Source: Hyphomicrobiales bacterium (GTDB lineage: Bacteria; Pseudomonadota; Alphaproteobacteria; Rhizobiales; Rhizobiaceae). From it: 62,468 nucleotides of DNA. The notes under the pieces were generated by a model. The model was not told where the DNA came from. It ran no database searches and saw only the letters and a program-made list of their open reading frames with translations. The stretch's first letter is position 1. Each line of letters begins with the position of its first letter. Shown here piece after piece: positions 8,071 to 15,962 of the stretch. The stretch is from the NCBI GenBank assembly GCA_003963455.1, contig RXJA01000076.1:1-62468 (forward strand). Direction: 5' to 3'. Both the position numbers and the translations under genes were made by a program.

Positions 8071-9603
8071 ATGGCGATGACGGCGGACCAGCTTCCCGAC
8101 GATCCGGATGTGCTGAAGGCGATGGTGCTGGCGCGTGACGTCGAGAATGCTCGCCTGACCCAGATCATCAAGGAATTGCAGCGCCACCGCTTTGGCCGTC
8201 GCGCCGAGACGCTGCCGGAAGACCAGCTTTTACTGGGACTGGAAGAAGCTGAGCAGATCGAGGCTGCCGGCGAGGAAGCGAATGAGCAGACCGCACCTGC
8301 GGTGCGTGATGCAAAGGCTGCGAAGCGCAAGGCAAACCGCGGCTCCTTGCCTGCAAACCTGCCGCGTGTGGAGGTGGTCGTCGACATCGACGACCGGGCC
8401 TGTCCGGGCTGCCGCAACGGACTGCACCGGATTGGCGAAGACGTCAGCGAACGGCTCGACATCGTGCCGGCGCAACTGCGCGTGATCGTCGTGCGACGGC
8501 CCAAATATGCCTGTCGTGCCTGCGAGGACGTTGTCGTGCAGGCTCCGGCGCCCGCCCGGCTGATCGAAGGCGGTCTGCCAACCGAAGCGACGGTCGCCCA
8601 GGTTCTGGTCTCCAAGTATGCCGATCACCTGCCGCTCTATCGTCAGGCGCAGATCTACGCCCGGCAAGGTATCAACCTCGACCGTTCCACGCTCGCCGAC
8701 TGGGTTGGCCGCGCCGCCTGGCATCTGCGTCCGGTCCACGAGCGGCTGCTGGAGAAGCTGAAAGTCTCGCCCAAGCTCTTTGCCGACGAGACCACGGCGC
8801 CGGTGCTGGATCCCGGCCGCGGCAAGACCAAGACCGGGCAGCTCTGGGCCTACGCTCGTGATGACCGACCATGGGACGGGAGCAACCCACCGGGCGTCGC
8901 CTATGTCTATGCGCCGGACCGAAAGGCGGAGCGACCGATTGCTCACCTGGCGGGCTTTGCCGGAATCCTGCAGGTCGACGGATATGGTGGCTATCGGGTG
9001 CTCGCCGACAAGAGCGGCGCAACGCTCGCCTTCTGCTGGGCACACGTGCGCCGGCGCTTCTACGAGCTCGCCGCAGCCGGTCCAGCGCCGATCGCAAGCG
9101 AGGCGCTCCGTCGCATCGCAGAGCTTTATCATGTCGAGGACGACATCCGCGGCCAGCCGGCAGACGCACGTCTTGCCGTGCGCCAGGAAAGGAGCCGGCC
9201 GATCCTGGCCGAGCTCGAGCCGTGGCTGCGCGAGAAGCTCGGCCTGATCAGCCAGAAGACGAAGCTCGCCGAGGCGATCCGTTATACGCTGTCACGCTGG
9301 GAGGGACTCTCGCGCTTCCTCGACGACGGCCGCATCGAGCTCGACTCCAATACCGTCGAGCGGTCGATCCGCCCGATCGCACTCAACCGGAAGAACGCCC
9401 TCTTCGCGGGCTCTGACGGCGGCGCCGAGCACTGGGCCGTCGTCGCTTCGCTGATCGAGACGTGCAAGCTCAACAGCGTCGAGCCGCTCGGCTATCTCAC
9501 CGACGTGCTCACCAGGATCGTCAACAGCCATCCCAACAGCCAGCTCGAAGAGCTGCTGCCCTGGGCCTACATCGCCGCTCCCGAGCTTAAGGCCGTGGCC
9601 TGA
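8071..9603 (+). CDS. tnpC: IS66 transposase TnpC (DDE)
   Basis: A 510-residue transposase. An N-terminal leucine-rich region precedes a zinc-finger-like CPGCRNGL ... CRACED motif at about residues 110-150, then the IS66 DDE domain: KLFADETTAPVLDPG, LQVDGYGGY, and CWAHVRRRFYE followed by the C-terminal LDSNTVERSIRPIALNRKNALFAGSDGGAEHWA block that contains the catalytic Glu. Length and motif order are normal for the family. The stop lies only 13 bases inside the right end of the element. Confidence 0.95.
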   Translation: MAMTADQLPDDPDVLKAMVLARDVENARLTQIIKELQRHRFGRRAETLPEDQLLLGLEEAEQIEAAGEEANEQTAPAVRDAKAAKRKANRGSLPANLPRVEVVVDIDDRACPGCRNGLHRIGEDVSERLDIVPAQLRVIVVRRPKYACRACEDVVVQAPAPARLIEGGLPTEATVAQVLVSKYADHLPLYRQAQIYARQGINLDRSTLADWVGRAAWHLRPVHERLLEKLKVSPKLFADETTAPVLDPGRGKTKTGQLWAYARDDRPWDGSNPPGVAYVYAPDRKAERPIAHLAGFAGILQVDGYGGYRVLADKSGATLAFCWAHVRRRFYELAAAGPAPIASEALRRIAELYHVEDDIRGQPADARLAVRQERSRPILAELEPWLREKLGLISQKTKLAEAIRYTLSRWEGLSRFLDDGRIELDSNTVERSIRPIALNRKNALFAGSDGGAEHWAVVASLIETCKLNSVEPLGYLTDVLTRIVNSHPNSQLEELLPWAYIAAPELKAVA

Positions 9604-9616
9604 GAACACCGCTTAC

Positions 9617-9624
9617 GCTAGATC
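9617..9624. repeat. IS66 target-site duplication, right
   Basis: GCTAGATC directly after the right inverted repeat; identical to 7116-7123. Confidence 0.95.
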
Positions 9625-9722
9625 AACGCGAAGAGCGGGTGTGAATTGCACACTCGCTCTCGTCATCGACACGGTCGGAACCTGTTCGGCAAGCTATTTG
9701 GCAAAAGGCTCTGGGCAGGAAA

Positions 9723-10154
9723 TTAAGGATGACCCGTGAGCGGAAGGCTCGGGTCGGCCCTGACAATGCGATAGTTGTGCCACCGCATGAGCACTGCGGC
9801 CAAAGTCACAAGCGCCCCACCTGCCGCCAGGTACAGTCGAACCGGTTCCAGATAGGTCAACAGAGCATTCGCGCCGAACACAAACAGCAGAACCTTGTTG
9901 CAGATCGGACAGGCAATGCCGATGTAGTTGGCTACGCCGCCAAGACTCGCGATCTTCAACGCACACGCCGGAACGGGGATCGCTACATAGACCCCAATCA
10001 GGATCGCCTGAAGCGCGAGTAACCCGATCTCAAAGCCGCTTGTCGGCGTCATTCGAATAAAAAAAGGATTTGCCCACAAAGCAGCCACGGTTCCGAGCAG
10101 CACGAACGATCCGACGGCTGCCAGCACGCCCTTTGCCAATGAAGCATATGTCAT
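9723..10154 (-). CDS. Small membrane protein with intramembrane CPIC motif, function unknown
   Basis: A 143-residue protein with four predicted membrane segments. The third contains IACPICNKVLLFVFG, a CxxC pair in a membrane setting, and CALKIASL lies just before it, so a thiol/redox or metal role is possible but not shown. I place the start at the ATG at 10154, preceded by AAAGGGAA, rather than at the longer frame's start. It lies 24 bases downstream of the penicillin-binding protein gene on the same strand and is probably the last gene of that operon. I do not recognise the family; it is not a normal VKOR or DsbB, which have two Cys pairs. Confidence 0.65.
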   Translation of the reverse strand: MTYASLAKGVLAAVGSFVLLGTVAALWANPFFIRMTPTSGFEIGLLALQAILIGVYVAIPVPACALKIASLGGVANYIGIACPICNKVLLFVFGANALLTYLEPVRLYLAAGGALVTLAAVLMRWHNYRIVRADPSLPLTGHP

Positions 10155-10177
10155 TCGTTGTTCCCTTTCGGCGGGTC

Positions 10178-11944
10178 TCATTCAGCTGCCGTTTTGGTCG
10201 GGGCTGCGACAGCTTTTCCCCCTACCTGATCCGGCTGCGGAGACAGGGGCTGAAAGCGCTCAGAACCCCAAGCCGCGATCCGAACCATTTCCGGAAATGG
10301 ATTTGCCGGCCTTTGGTTGGAGGGAGTGATCGACAAAAGTGGTAGAACTCTTTTCATGATGTCGCCTGTTACCGGGACTGCATTCCAACCGGATGTCCTG
10401 AATCCGCTGGTTTCTGGCAGAGCCTTAGGCTCGTCGAGTACCGTGAGGAAAAGATAACGCGGCTTGTCGGCAGGCACGATGCCCATGAATGCCGTCAGAA
10501 CGCGTTCGCCGGAGTAGCGTCCATTTACAACTTTCTCGGAAGTGCCGGTCTTGCCGCCGATAAAGTATCCTGGGACGTCTGCCTTTTTTGCGGAGCCGAC
10601 TTCGGCATTCAAACGCATCAGAAACCGCAGCGCTTCACCGGTTTGCGGTGTGACCACATTCGTCGCCAGGATTCGCGGCTCAAGTGGTGTTGCCTTGATG
10701 AAGGTTGGCCGGATGAGACTGCCACCGTTGACGAGCGCGGCGACCGCCATGCTCGCCTGCAGCGGAGTGACCGCTATGCCGTGGCCAAAGGCAACCGTGG
10801 CCGTGGTGAGTTCCCCCCAATTTCCTGGCACGAGAGGTCGCGCATTTTCGGGAAGTTCGGTCGACAATCGATCGAACTGACCAAGGCGTTTGAGAAATGC
10901 CTTATGCCTCTCGACTCCAACCCCCATGGCCATTCGGGCCATCGCAATGTTTGATGAATTGACGAAGGCTTCGGGAACGTTCAATGGCCTCTTCTGCCCG
11001 CGATAGTCGTTGATCGAGAACCGGCCGAAGCGCAAAGGCTGACTGGCGTCGAGGACGGAGTGGATATTGAATAGACCTGAATCCAGCGCCATGGCGGTGG
11101 TCATTGCTTTGAACGTCGACCCCATCTCATAGGTTCCGACGCTGACGCGATTGATGCGATCCGGCTTGAGCGCGTCGGTGGGAACGTTAGGGTCAAAGTC
11201 GGGCAACGAAGCGAGCGCGAGCACTTCGCCGTCGGTGACGTCCAGGACCAGGCCGGCGCCCGCGATCGCGCCGAAGCGATTTACAGCCCTCCTGAGCTCA
11301 TCACTCAGTGCAAATTGAATCCGCAGGTCTACGCTGAGGACGATGGGTGCAAGCTTGCTTTTGTTGATGATCATTCCCTCGGACCGGAGGTCGATCAGGC
11401 CCTGCTCGTCGATCCAGCGTTCGATGCCGGCAATGCCGACGTTGTCCACGTTGACGGCTCCCAAGATATGCGCGGCCTCGGAACCGTTGGGGTAAAGTCG
11501 GCGCGTCTCCAAGCGGAAGCCAACGCCGGGAATGCCAAGCGCCCAAACTCGATCCTTTTCCGCAATCGTTGCCGCGCGTTTGATCCAGGTAAATCCGCTG
11601 CCGCCTCTCAAACGTTTGGCAAGATCCGGCACATCCAGATCGGGAAAGACCGTCGACAGTCCCTCGATTGCCTCGCCCGCATCGAGAACCCTTCGAGGTT
11701 CGGCGTAGATCGATACGCTGGGCACATCCAGCGCAAGAGGAACACCGTTGCGATCGACCACATCCGGACGGGCAAATGACGGCGGTACCGCCGGCAATGA
11801 TTTTTCGGGCCGACCTTCGTTACCGAGCATTATCAAGCGAACACCTATGGCTGAGAAGATGAGAGTGAACAGCGCCATGACAATTCGAATCCTTGCCCGT
11901 GCGTTCGATACGGGGCCGGATACTTCTCGCGTCGAACCATCCAT
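10178..11944 (-). CDS. Class B penicillin-binding protein (FtsI/PBP2-like transpeptidase)
   Basis: A transpeptidase of about 588 residues with one N-terminal membrane anchor (IVMALFTLIFSAIGVRLIML), a PBP dimerisation domain starting with DVVDRNGVPLALD, and a transpeptidase domain with all three active-site motifs: SxxK (MGSTFKAM), SxN (NSSNIAM) and KTGT (GGKTGTSEK). It cross-links septal or lateral murein. I use the ATG at 11944 (MDGSTREV); the frame runs 56 codons further upstream but that part overlaps the preceding gene. The gene starts four bases after the transglutaminase stop, so the two are translationally coupled. It is likely a paralogue of a chromosomal ftsI; a link to copper stress at the cell wall is inference. 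Confidence 0.9.
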   Translation of the reverse strand: MDGSTREVSGPVSNARARIRIVMALFTLIFSAIGVRLIMLGNEGRPEKSLPAVPPSFARPDVVDRNGVPLALDVPSVSIYAEPRRVLDAGEAIEGLSTVFPDLDVPDLAKRLRGGSGFTWIKRAATIAEKDRVWALGIPGVGFRLETRRLYPNGSEAAHILGAVNVDNVGIAGIERWIDEQGLIDLRSEGMIINKSKLAPIVLSVDLRIQFALSDELRRAVNRFGAIAGAGLVLDVTDGEVLALASLPDFDPNVPTDALKPDRINRVSVGTYEMGSTFKAMTTAMALDSGLFNIHSVLDASQPLRFGRFSINDYRGQKRPLNVPEAFVNSSNIAMARMAMGVGVERHKAFLKRLGQFDRLSTELPENARPLVPGNWGELTTATVAFGHGIAVTPLQASMAVAALVNGGSLIRPTFIKATPLEPRILATNVVTPQTGEALRFLMRLNAEVGSAKKADVPGYFIGGKTGTSEKVVNGRYSGERVLTAFMGIVPADKPRYLFLTVLDEPKALPETSGFRTSGWNAVPVTGDIMKRVLPLLSITPSNQRPANPFPEMVRIAAWGSERFQPLSPQPDQVGGKAVAAPTKTAAE

Positions 11945-11948
11945 CGGA

Positions 11949-12689
11949 CTAGCCGTTGTTAGCGCTCGGGCTTGCGCGCAACCCATCAGTCCAGGCGTTG
12001 AATGCGCGATTGAACGCAAGCGTGCGGTCGCGTTGCGGCCACTTGATCCCAAAGTGGGCGTACAAGTCAGTGCCTGGTTTGAAGTCTCTCTGCCGAATGA
12101 CCACGTTGGCACGTGGCGTTACCGCCGGTGTCGGCTCAACGCCGTCCCAGCTGGCTAAATACGGAAAACCAACTTTCGCCAGCACAGAATCCCATGTCGG
12201 ATCTACCAGGACCATTCGACCGTTGATCCTTACCTCGACGGTGTCATGAAAGCCCCGGGTTTCCGCCAAGGGCTGAAGCACGGCCTTCGGTATCGGCAGA
12301 TCTGCCCAGTCAAAAAGGACGCGCACTGGCTCTGCATCGAACCTCCATGCTCGCATAAGGCGCAGCAAGGCCGCCGACTTATGGCGGCAGTCGCCCCTTT
12401 CGTTGATGAAAAGGCTATCCGGGTCACCGGTCCAGGCGGTAAGTCTGTAAGGAATGTTCCGGACAAGCGTAAAGGCTGCGATTCGCCTGTCACGCTCCGT
12501 GAGGTCCGTACCAAGTCTTTGAACGATCCAAGCCGAGGACACGGATTTTCCCCCAGTGTGCTGAGTGATCATTTCGCGCTCGAGCTCTGCGATGCGTCCG
12601 GCCAGGCCTGAGGCATGATTGTTTGCCATTGCGTTGGCCGGCGCCAACGTCATGATGCCGGCGCCGAACAAAAATTTGCGTCTGTTCAT
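11949..12689 (-). CDS. Exported transglutaminase-like protein
   Basis: A 246-residue protein with a Tat-like N-terminus (MNRRKFLFGAGIMTLAPANA) and a transglutaminase-core domain. The catalytic triad is visible: Cys in ERGDCRHKSAALLRLM, His in ETRGFHDTVEV and Asp in MVLVDPTWDSVL. It could be a periplasmic peptidase or cross-linking enzyme; the specific substrate is not predictable. It heads the operon with the penicillin-binding protein and the CPIC membrane protein, which suggests an envelope or murein substrate. Confidence 0.85.
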   Translation of the reverse strand: MNRRKFLFGAGIMTLAPANAMANNHASGLAGRIAELEREMITQHTGGKSVSSAWIVQRLGTDLTERDRRIAAFTLVRNIPYRLTAWTGDPDSLFINERGDCRHKSAALLRLMRAWRFDAEPVRVLFDWADLPIPKAVLQPLAETRGFHDTVEVRINGRMVLVDPTWDSVLAKVGFPYLASWDGVEPTPAVTPRANVVIRQRDFKPGTDLYAHFGIKWPQRDRTLAFNRAFNAWTDGLRASPSANNG

Positions 12690-12818
12690 CGATTTCCCTC
12701 CAGAAAGACGACTGCCTCGGGTAGCTTATGCTTTAGCCGGACACGCCGCCCGGCGGCTTCGAGCGTCGAAGCTGCTGGAAAGAATGTGAGTTTCCGCGCA
12801 CCGGTGAACTTGCCAGGG

Positions 12819-13724
12819 TTAGTTGCTGACATGGGGATGACGCTCTTCTAGCTGGCCGCGATTTGTGCGCATTGATCCCGGGCTTGGCCACTCAACGAAA
12901 CCAGGCTTCGGCAGCGATGCCCTCTTCTCGAATGCAATGACGATGCCGTTCATTCCCCCGAGATCACGCCACTTGCCTAGCTTTAGACTACGCCTGCGCG
13001 CACAGTTCATGACCGACACAACTTGTGTCGGCGGAATGTTGAATATAAGCAGCCCGCCCGGCCGCAACAGGGCTGAGGCGGCGGAGATAAACGAGGCGAC
13101 ATCCGTTTCGAAATAGGCAGCCGCTTGCGAGTAGAGGATGCTGATTGATCCGGGCGCCACGCCCTGCGCATCAACCACGGACAGCCCGGCCGCCGTGACA
13201 TAGGGATGTTCGGTAATTCCTTTCGGCAGCTCGGTGTGCCAGCAGGTCAGGTTCGTGAAGTGGAGAAAGACCCTTTCCCCAAGATCGTTTCGGAAATGCC
13301 TCGCCAGACCCGCAATATCACGAGCGTTGGGTGACGCGGACGTTTTCAGTCCTGCCCAGCCACCACCGACCTCGAGATATCGAAAGTCTCCATCCGCCTT
13401 CAAGCGGTCGGTTGCTTCCTGGACCAGATCGAAGCCGAGTTCTTCGGCCAGGCGGAATGAGCCGCCGCTGGAAGTCCATGCGCCGTCATGCAGAAAGGAA
13501 CCAATGGCTCGAAAGATCGATCCAGTTTCGCGGAGCATCGCGCCCAGATATCTGAGCGGGTTCCGGCGCGAGGGTATTGGTGCGTTGGGACGTAGTCTGC
13601 GAGCCTGCAGGTCCCGTTTTACCCCCATTCGTATCGAGAGCCATGCGGCCTCGTCCGGTTCGTAGCCGATAAGTTGGAAGTTATATCGAATCAATTTGCG
13701 CGCGCGCGCCGCAGCGATGAACAT
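12819..13724 (-). CDS. Putative SAM-dependent methyltransferase
   Basis: A 301-residue soluble protein. The central part looks like a class I methyltransferase: FRYLEVGGGWAGLK resembles motif I, and LLRPGGLLIFNIPP the post-motif strand with the typical RPGG turn. Conserved aromatic and acidic positions of specialised subfamilies are not clear, so the acceptor is unknown. The N-terminal 90 residues are basic and helical. It lies upstream of the transglutaminase operon with a gap of about 130 bases; start ATG at 13724. Confidence 0.6.
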   Translation of the reverse strand: MFIAAARARKLIRYNFQLIGYEPDEAAWLSIRMGVKRDLQARRLRPNAPIPSRRNPLRYLGAMLRETGSIFRAIGSFLHDGAWTSSGGSFRLAEELGFDLVQEATDRLKADGDFRYLEVGGGWAGLKTSASPNARDIAGLARHFRNDLGERVFLHFTNLTCWHTELPKGITEHPYVTAAGLSVVDAQGVAPGSISILYSQAAAYFETDVASFISAASALLRPGGLLIFNIPPTQVVSVMNCARRRSLKLGKWRDLGGMNGIVIAFEKRASLPKPGFVEWPSPGSMRTNRGQLEERHPHVSN

Positions 13725-13835
13725 TGTGCAATTTCCGCTATAGCCTGAAATGCCGCCCAGATTGTGGGCGACGGGTGGGCACTGAGCGGAGAGGAACAGG
13801 CGCGAGCGGCACCTGCAAAAGACACACTCAGTGCA

Positions 13836-14189
13836 TCAGCACCAAGCTGCTCGTGGAGGGCGTTCGAACGCTAGCTGAATGAAATGGGGGCCGTCTTGCT
13901 GGGCGCGATTGGTCGGGCGATTGCTAGATCCGGCTATGTTGTTCGCCAGTTGCACACCCATTTCAACGTGATGATCGTGATGCAGAAACCGATGCGACAA
14001 ACCGCCGTGATCGCCGGTCTGTTGACTATGGGTATGAGTGATTTGCGCGACTGGAAGCTCGGCGGCCTCAAGAGCGGGGGGATGCGCAGCAAGTGCCAAC
14101 AGCAGCATCGCCAAGGCGACTGCCACGCCTAAGAGGCGCCGAACTGGCAAATCTAGACAGAGCGTCCGCATGGCTCCAATTTGCATCAC
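13836..14189 (-). CDS. Small exported His-rich protein with ERPPRA tail
   Basis: A 117-residue protein: N-terminal signal or anchor (LLGVAVALAMLLLALAAHPPALEAAE), a His-rich middle (THTHSQQTGDHGGLSHRFLHHDHHVEMG) that could bind copper or zinc, and the tail FERPPRAAWC. The ERPP(K/R)A tail is shared with the protein at 5865-6215. Starts at 14189 and at the internal ATG 14171 are both possible. It sits next to the decayed zinc/cadmium ATPase cassette. The family is unnamed to me; DUF2946-like proteins are the closest remembered comparison. Confidence 0.62.
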   Translation of the reverse strand: MMQIGAMRTLCLDLPVRRLLGVAVALAMLLLALAAHPPALEAAELPVAQITHTHSQQTGDHGGLSHRFLHHDHHVEMGVQLANNIAGSSNRPTNRAQQDGPHFIQLAFERPPRAAWC

Positions 14190-14274
14190 AACATTAAGAC
14201 GTGGTTAAGGCCAAAAGCTAGGCGAATCGCGGAGGCTTAACGGAATGAGATTAACCCCAAGCCGTTTATCGAAC

Positions 14275-14845
14275 TAGAGCGCAGTCGCGATATTTGGCCC
14301 TCTCCAGCACAAAAAGCCGCATTGCGTTGGCGGTCACCAGGACTGTCGCGCCGGTATCGGCCAGGATGCGGGCCGCAAGCCGATTATGCCGACAATGGTC
14401 GTTACCAGAAACACCGCCTTCAATGAAAGCGCATGGTGGTTTGCGATAGCTGATCATCGCCGCAACGTCCCCGACGCGGCGGTGCAGCACCGCCGCGTCA
14501 GCGGTTCCAGGGCAACATCGGTGCAGCTGATGGTAACGCCGGTGTCGGCCGCGGCAAGCGCCGGAGCGTCGTTGATGTCGTCTCCGGTCTCGGCTCGCTA
14601 GGCTTTCAGCCGGCACTTCGCGGGTCGAGCCATTTTCTTCGAGCAGCGCGGTCTTAGGGATGAGCTTGGTGAGCGCCTGGATGCTCGACTGCGCCTTGCC
14701 TGCTGCAACGCCCTCCAGCAGTGCGCTGACGAGAAACAGGAAGACAACAGGCGCCTATGATGACGGCGCCGACCGCTGCCACCCGTCATCAGCATCTCGA
14801 TGGTGAACGGGATTCTGGCGGGTGCAGCCATGACCGCTCCAGCTC
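14275..14845 (-). pseudogene. Remnant of a Zn/Cd/Pb P-type ATPase (zntA/cadA type)
   Basis: Reading the minus strand across frames gives consecutive pieces of a P1B ATPase: ARIPFTIEMLMT, then LEGVAAGKAQSSIQALTKLI and PKTALLEENGSTREVPAES, then directly [19 protein letters not shown] (the GDGINDAP hinge), and finally KAVFLVTTIVGIIGL and LADTGATVLVTANAMRL (last membrane segment and C-terminus). At least three frameshifts are needed and several hundred codons between the actuator domain and the hinge are missing, including the DKTGT site. The gene is dead. It is divergent from the merR remnant, the usual arrangement of zntR-zntA or cadR-cadA. Confidence 0.88.
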
Positions 14846-14882
14846 TCCGGTAAGAAGGTTTTGCGCGCCGCCCAGCGTTCAT

Positions 14883-15118
14883 CTGCCGTGGCAGAGAGCT
14901 CGGATTGGAGATCGACACCATCAGGACGCTGCTGACCCTTGGGGACGACCTTGCCCCACCGCCGACGCTATCGCCCAAGCCCGCCTGACCGAGGTGGTCC
15001 AACGGCTACGCAGCCCGACGGCCCTGAAAACCGAACTCAAGCTTATGGTCGAAGGCTGCCGGCATGGCAAGGTTTGCAAATGCCGCGTCATCAAAGTGCC
15101 GGCGGACCACAGCGCGAA
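14883..15118 (+). pseudogene. Remnant of a MerR-family (CadR/ZntR-like) regulator
   Basis: The plus strand encodes a piece resembling the dimerisation helix and C-terminus of a MerR regulator: RELGLEIDTIRTLLTLGDD in one frame, then after a shift near 14955 ADAIAQARLTEVVQRLR, LKTELKLMVEGCRHGKVC and KCRVIKVPADH. The Cys residues in the tail (GC-x5-C-x-C) fit a metal-sensing loop. The N-terminal helix-turn-helix is gone. With the ATPase remnant next door this is what is left of a Zn/Cd/Pb resistance pair. Confidence 0.82.
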
Positions 15119-15123
15119 AAGTA

Positions 15124-15151
15124 GGAGCGGCCGAGTGCCGTCGGCCGCTCC
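15124..15151. terminator. Strong hairpin after merR remnant
   Basis: An 11-bp perfect stem, GGAGCGGCCGA / TCGGCCGCTCC, with a 6-base loop. No T-run follows on either strand, so termination is uncertain. Confidence 0.4.
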
Positions 15152-15362
15152 ATGTCGCCGTGGCCTTTGAAATCAAAGGAACACGCGCGACGGCTCGATA
15201 ACTGTACATCCTTCAGCGGCTAGAGGAGTAAGGTCTATTGGACAGGTCACAAAGATGTGTTGGCTAAGTTTTGACAGGCTCCGACACCTTGATGCCGCAG
15301 GATCGGGCGATCATGGGCTTGGACTTGCAAAAGCCGCGCTTTGCCGTCAGCCTAGGTCGATA

Positions 15363-15734
15363 ATGGCAACGCTGTCGCCCAAACATCTTCTCGTCATGCT
15401 GCTCGCGGTCATCCTGACCGTCGGGTTCACCCTGTCCGTCGCTCAGGCCAGTGTGATGCCGGCAACGATGAAAATGACAGCCGACGACGGCATAGCGACA
15501 CCCGCCAATGTCGACATGACAGCCGACCGCAAGGCCTGCCTGAAGGAAGCCGGCGACAACGGCAATCCGATGCATTGCCCGCCGACCTGCACCGCGCCCG
15601 TGCTTGCGGTGCTGCCGCAGGACGTTGCCGTGACGACGGTTCTCGACTTGCGGCAGCAATTGACGCTGCGAGCCCCGTTCCTGCGCGGGCGAAGTTCCCT
15701 GCCCGACCCATTCCCTCCCAAATCCAGCGCCTGA
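15363..15734 (+). CDS. Small exported Met/Cys-containing protein
   Basis: A 123-residue protein from the ATG at 15363: membrane/signal segment (LLVMLLAVILTVGFTLSVAQA), Met-rich part (VMPATMKMTADD), then KACLKEAGDNGNPMHCPPTCTAPVL with three cysteines and a Pro-rich tail ending FPPKSSA. Its C-x(n)-C-PP-x-C layout is close to the protein at 40473-40838 (DCQKSCPPAVLC). Both are candidate periplasmic copper-binding proteins, by context. It precedes the microprotein and DsbA genes on the same strand by 129 bases. A longer frame from 15255 has no ribosome binding site. Confidence 0.62.
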   Translation: MATLSPKHLLVMLLAVILTVGFTLSVAQASVMPATMKMTADDGIATPANVDMTADRKACLKEAGDNGNPMHCPPTCTAPVLAVLPQDVAVTTVLDLRQQLTLRAPFLRGRSSLPDPFPPKSSA

Positions 15735-15863
15735 TGCCGTCTCAGCCGAAGCGCGGCTGATTCCCGGCATCAGATTGTCCGAGTCACGCGCATCGTCCGC
15801 CGGTCCCAAGATGCGCCTTTTGCGGATCGCTGATGGTCAACTGTAACTTGAGGAGAATTTCAT

Positions 15864-15962
15864 ATGAACCGACACTGTCCGACCTGTCGTCTACCAATAG
15901 TCAGCTGGAACGCTGCCCAAGGCCGCAGCGACCTGGCAATAGGCAAAGGAGCGCTGGCATGA
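15864..15962 (+). CDS. 32-residue CPTC microprotein coupled to dsbA-like gene
   Basis: A short frame, MNRHCPTCRLPIV... to ...IGKGALA, preceded by a strong ribosome binding site (TGAGGAG, eight bases before the ATG). Its stop codon overlaps the ATG of the DsbA-like gene as ATGA, the classical coupled arrangement. The N-terminal HCPTCR motif could bind a metal or act as a thiol, or the peptide may be a leader whose translation controls the next gene. It could also be the stub of a once longer protein. It is too short to identify by homology; its reality rests on the ribosome binding site and the overlap. Confidence 0.5.
   Translation: MNRHCPTCRLPIVSWNAAQGRSDLAIGKGALA

Larger units (their letters stand above)
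7124..9616 (+). mobile_element. Complete IS66-family insertion sequence
   Basis: A 2,493-bp element with the three IS66 genes (tnpA, tnpB, tnpC). Terminal inverted repeats begin GTAAGCGGTGTT at 7124 and end AACACCGCTTAC at 9616; 12 of 12 outer bases match and about 19 of 23 overall. The flanks carry a perfect 8-bp target duplication, GCTAGATC at 7116-7123 and 9617-9624, the length expected for IS66. All three genes look intact, so the copy may be active. It landed exactly on the stop codon of the csp gene. Confidence 0.96.

Noticed and set aside
8230..9132. 300-codon frame opposite the IS66 transposase
   Set aside because: Antisense shadow of tnpC.
9723..10154. Possible VKOR or DsbB homologue
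   Set aside because: Only one CxxC in the membrane part and no second Cys pair; kept as unknown.
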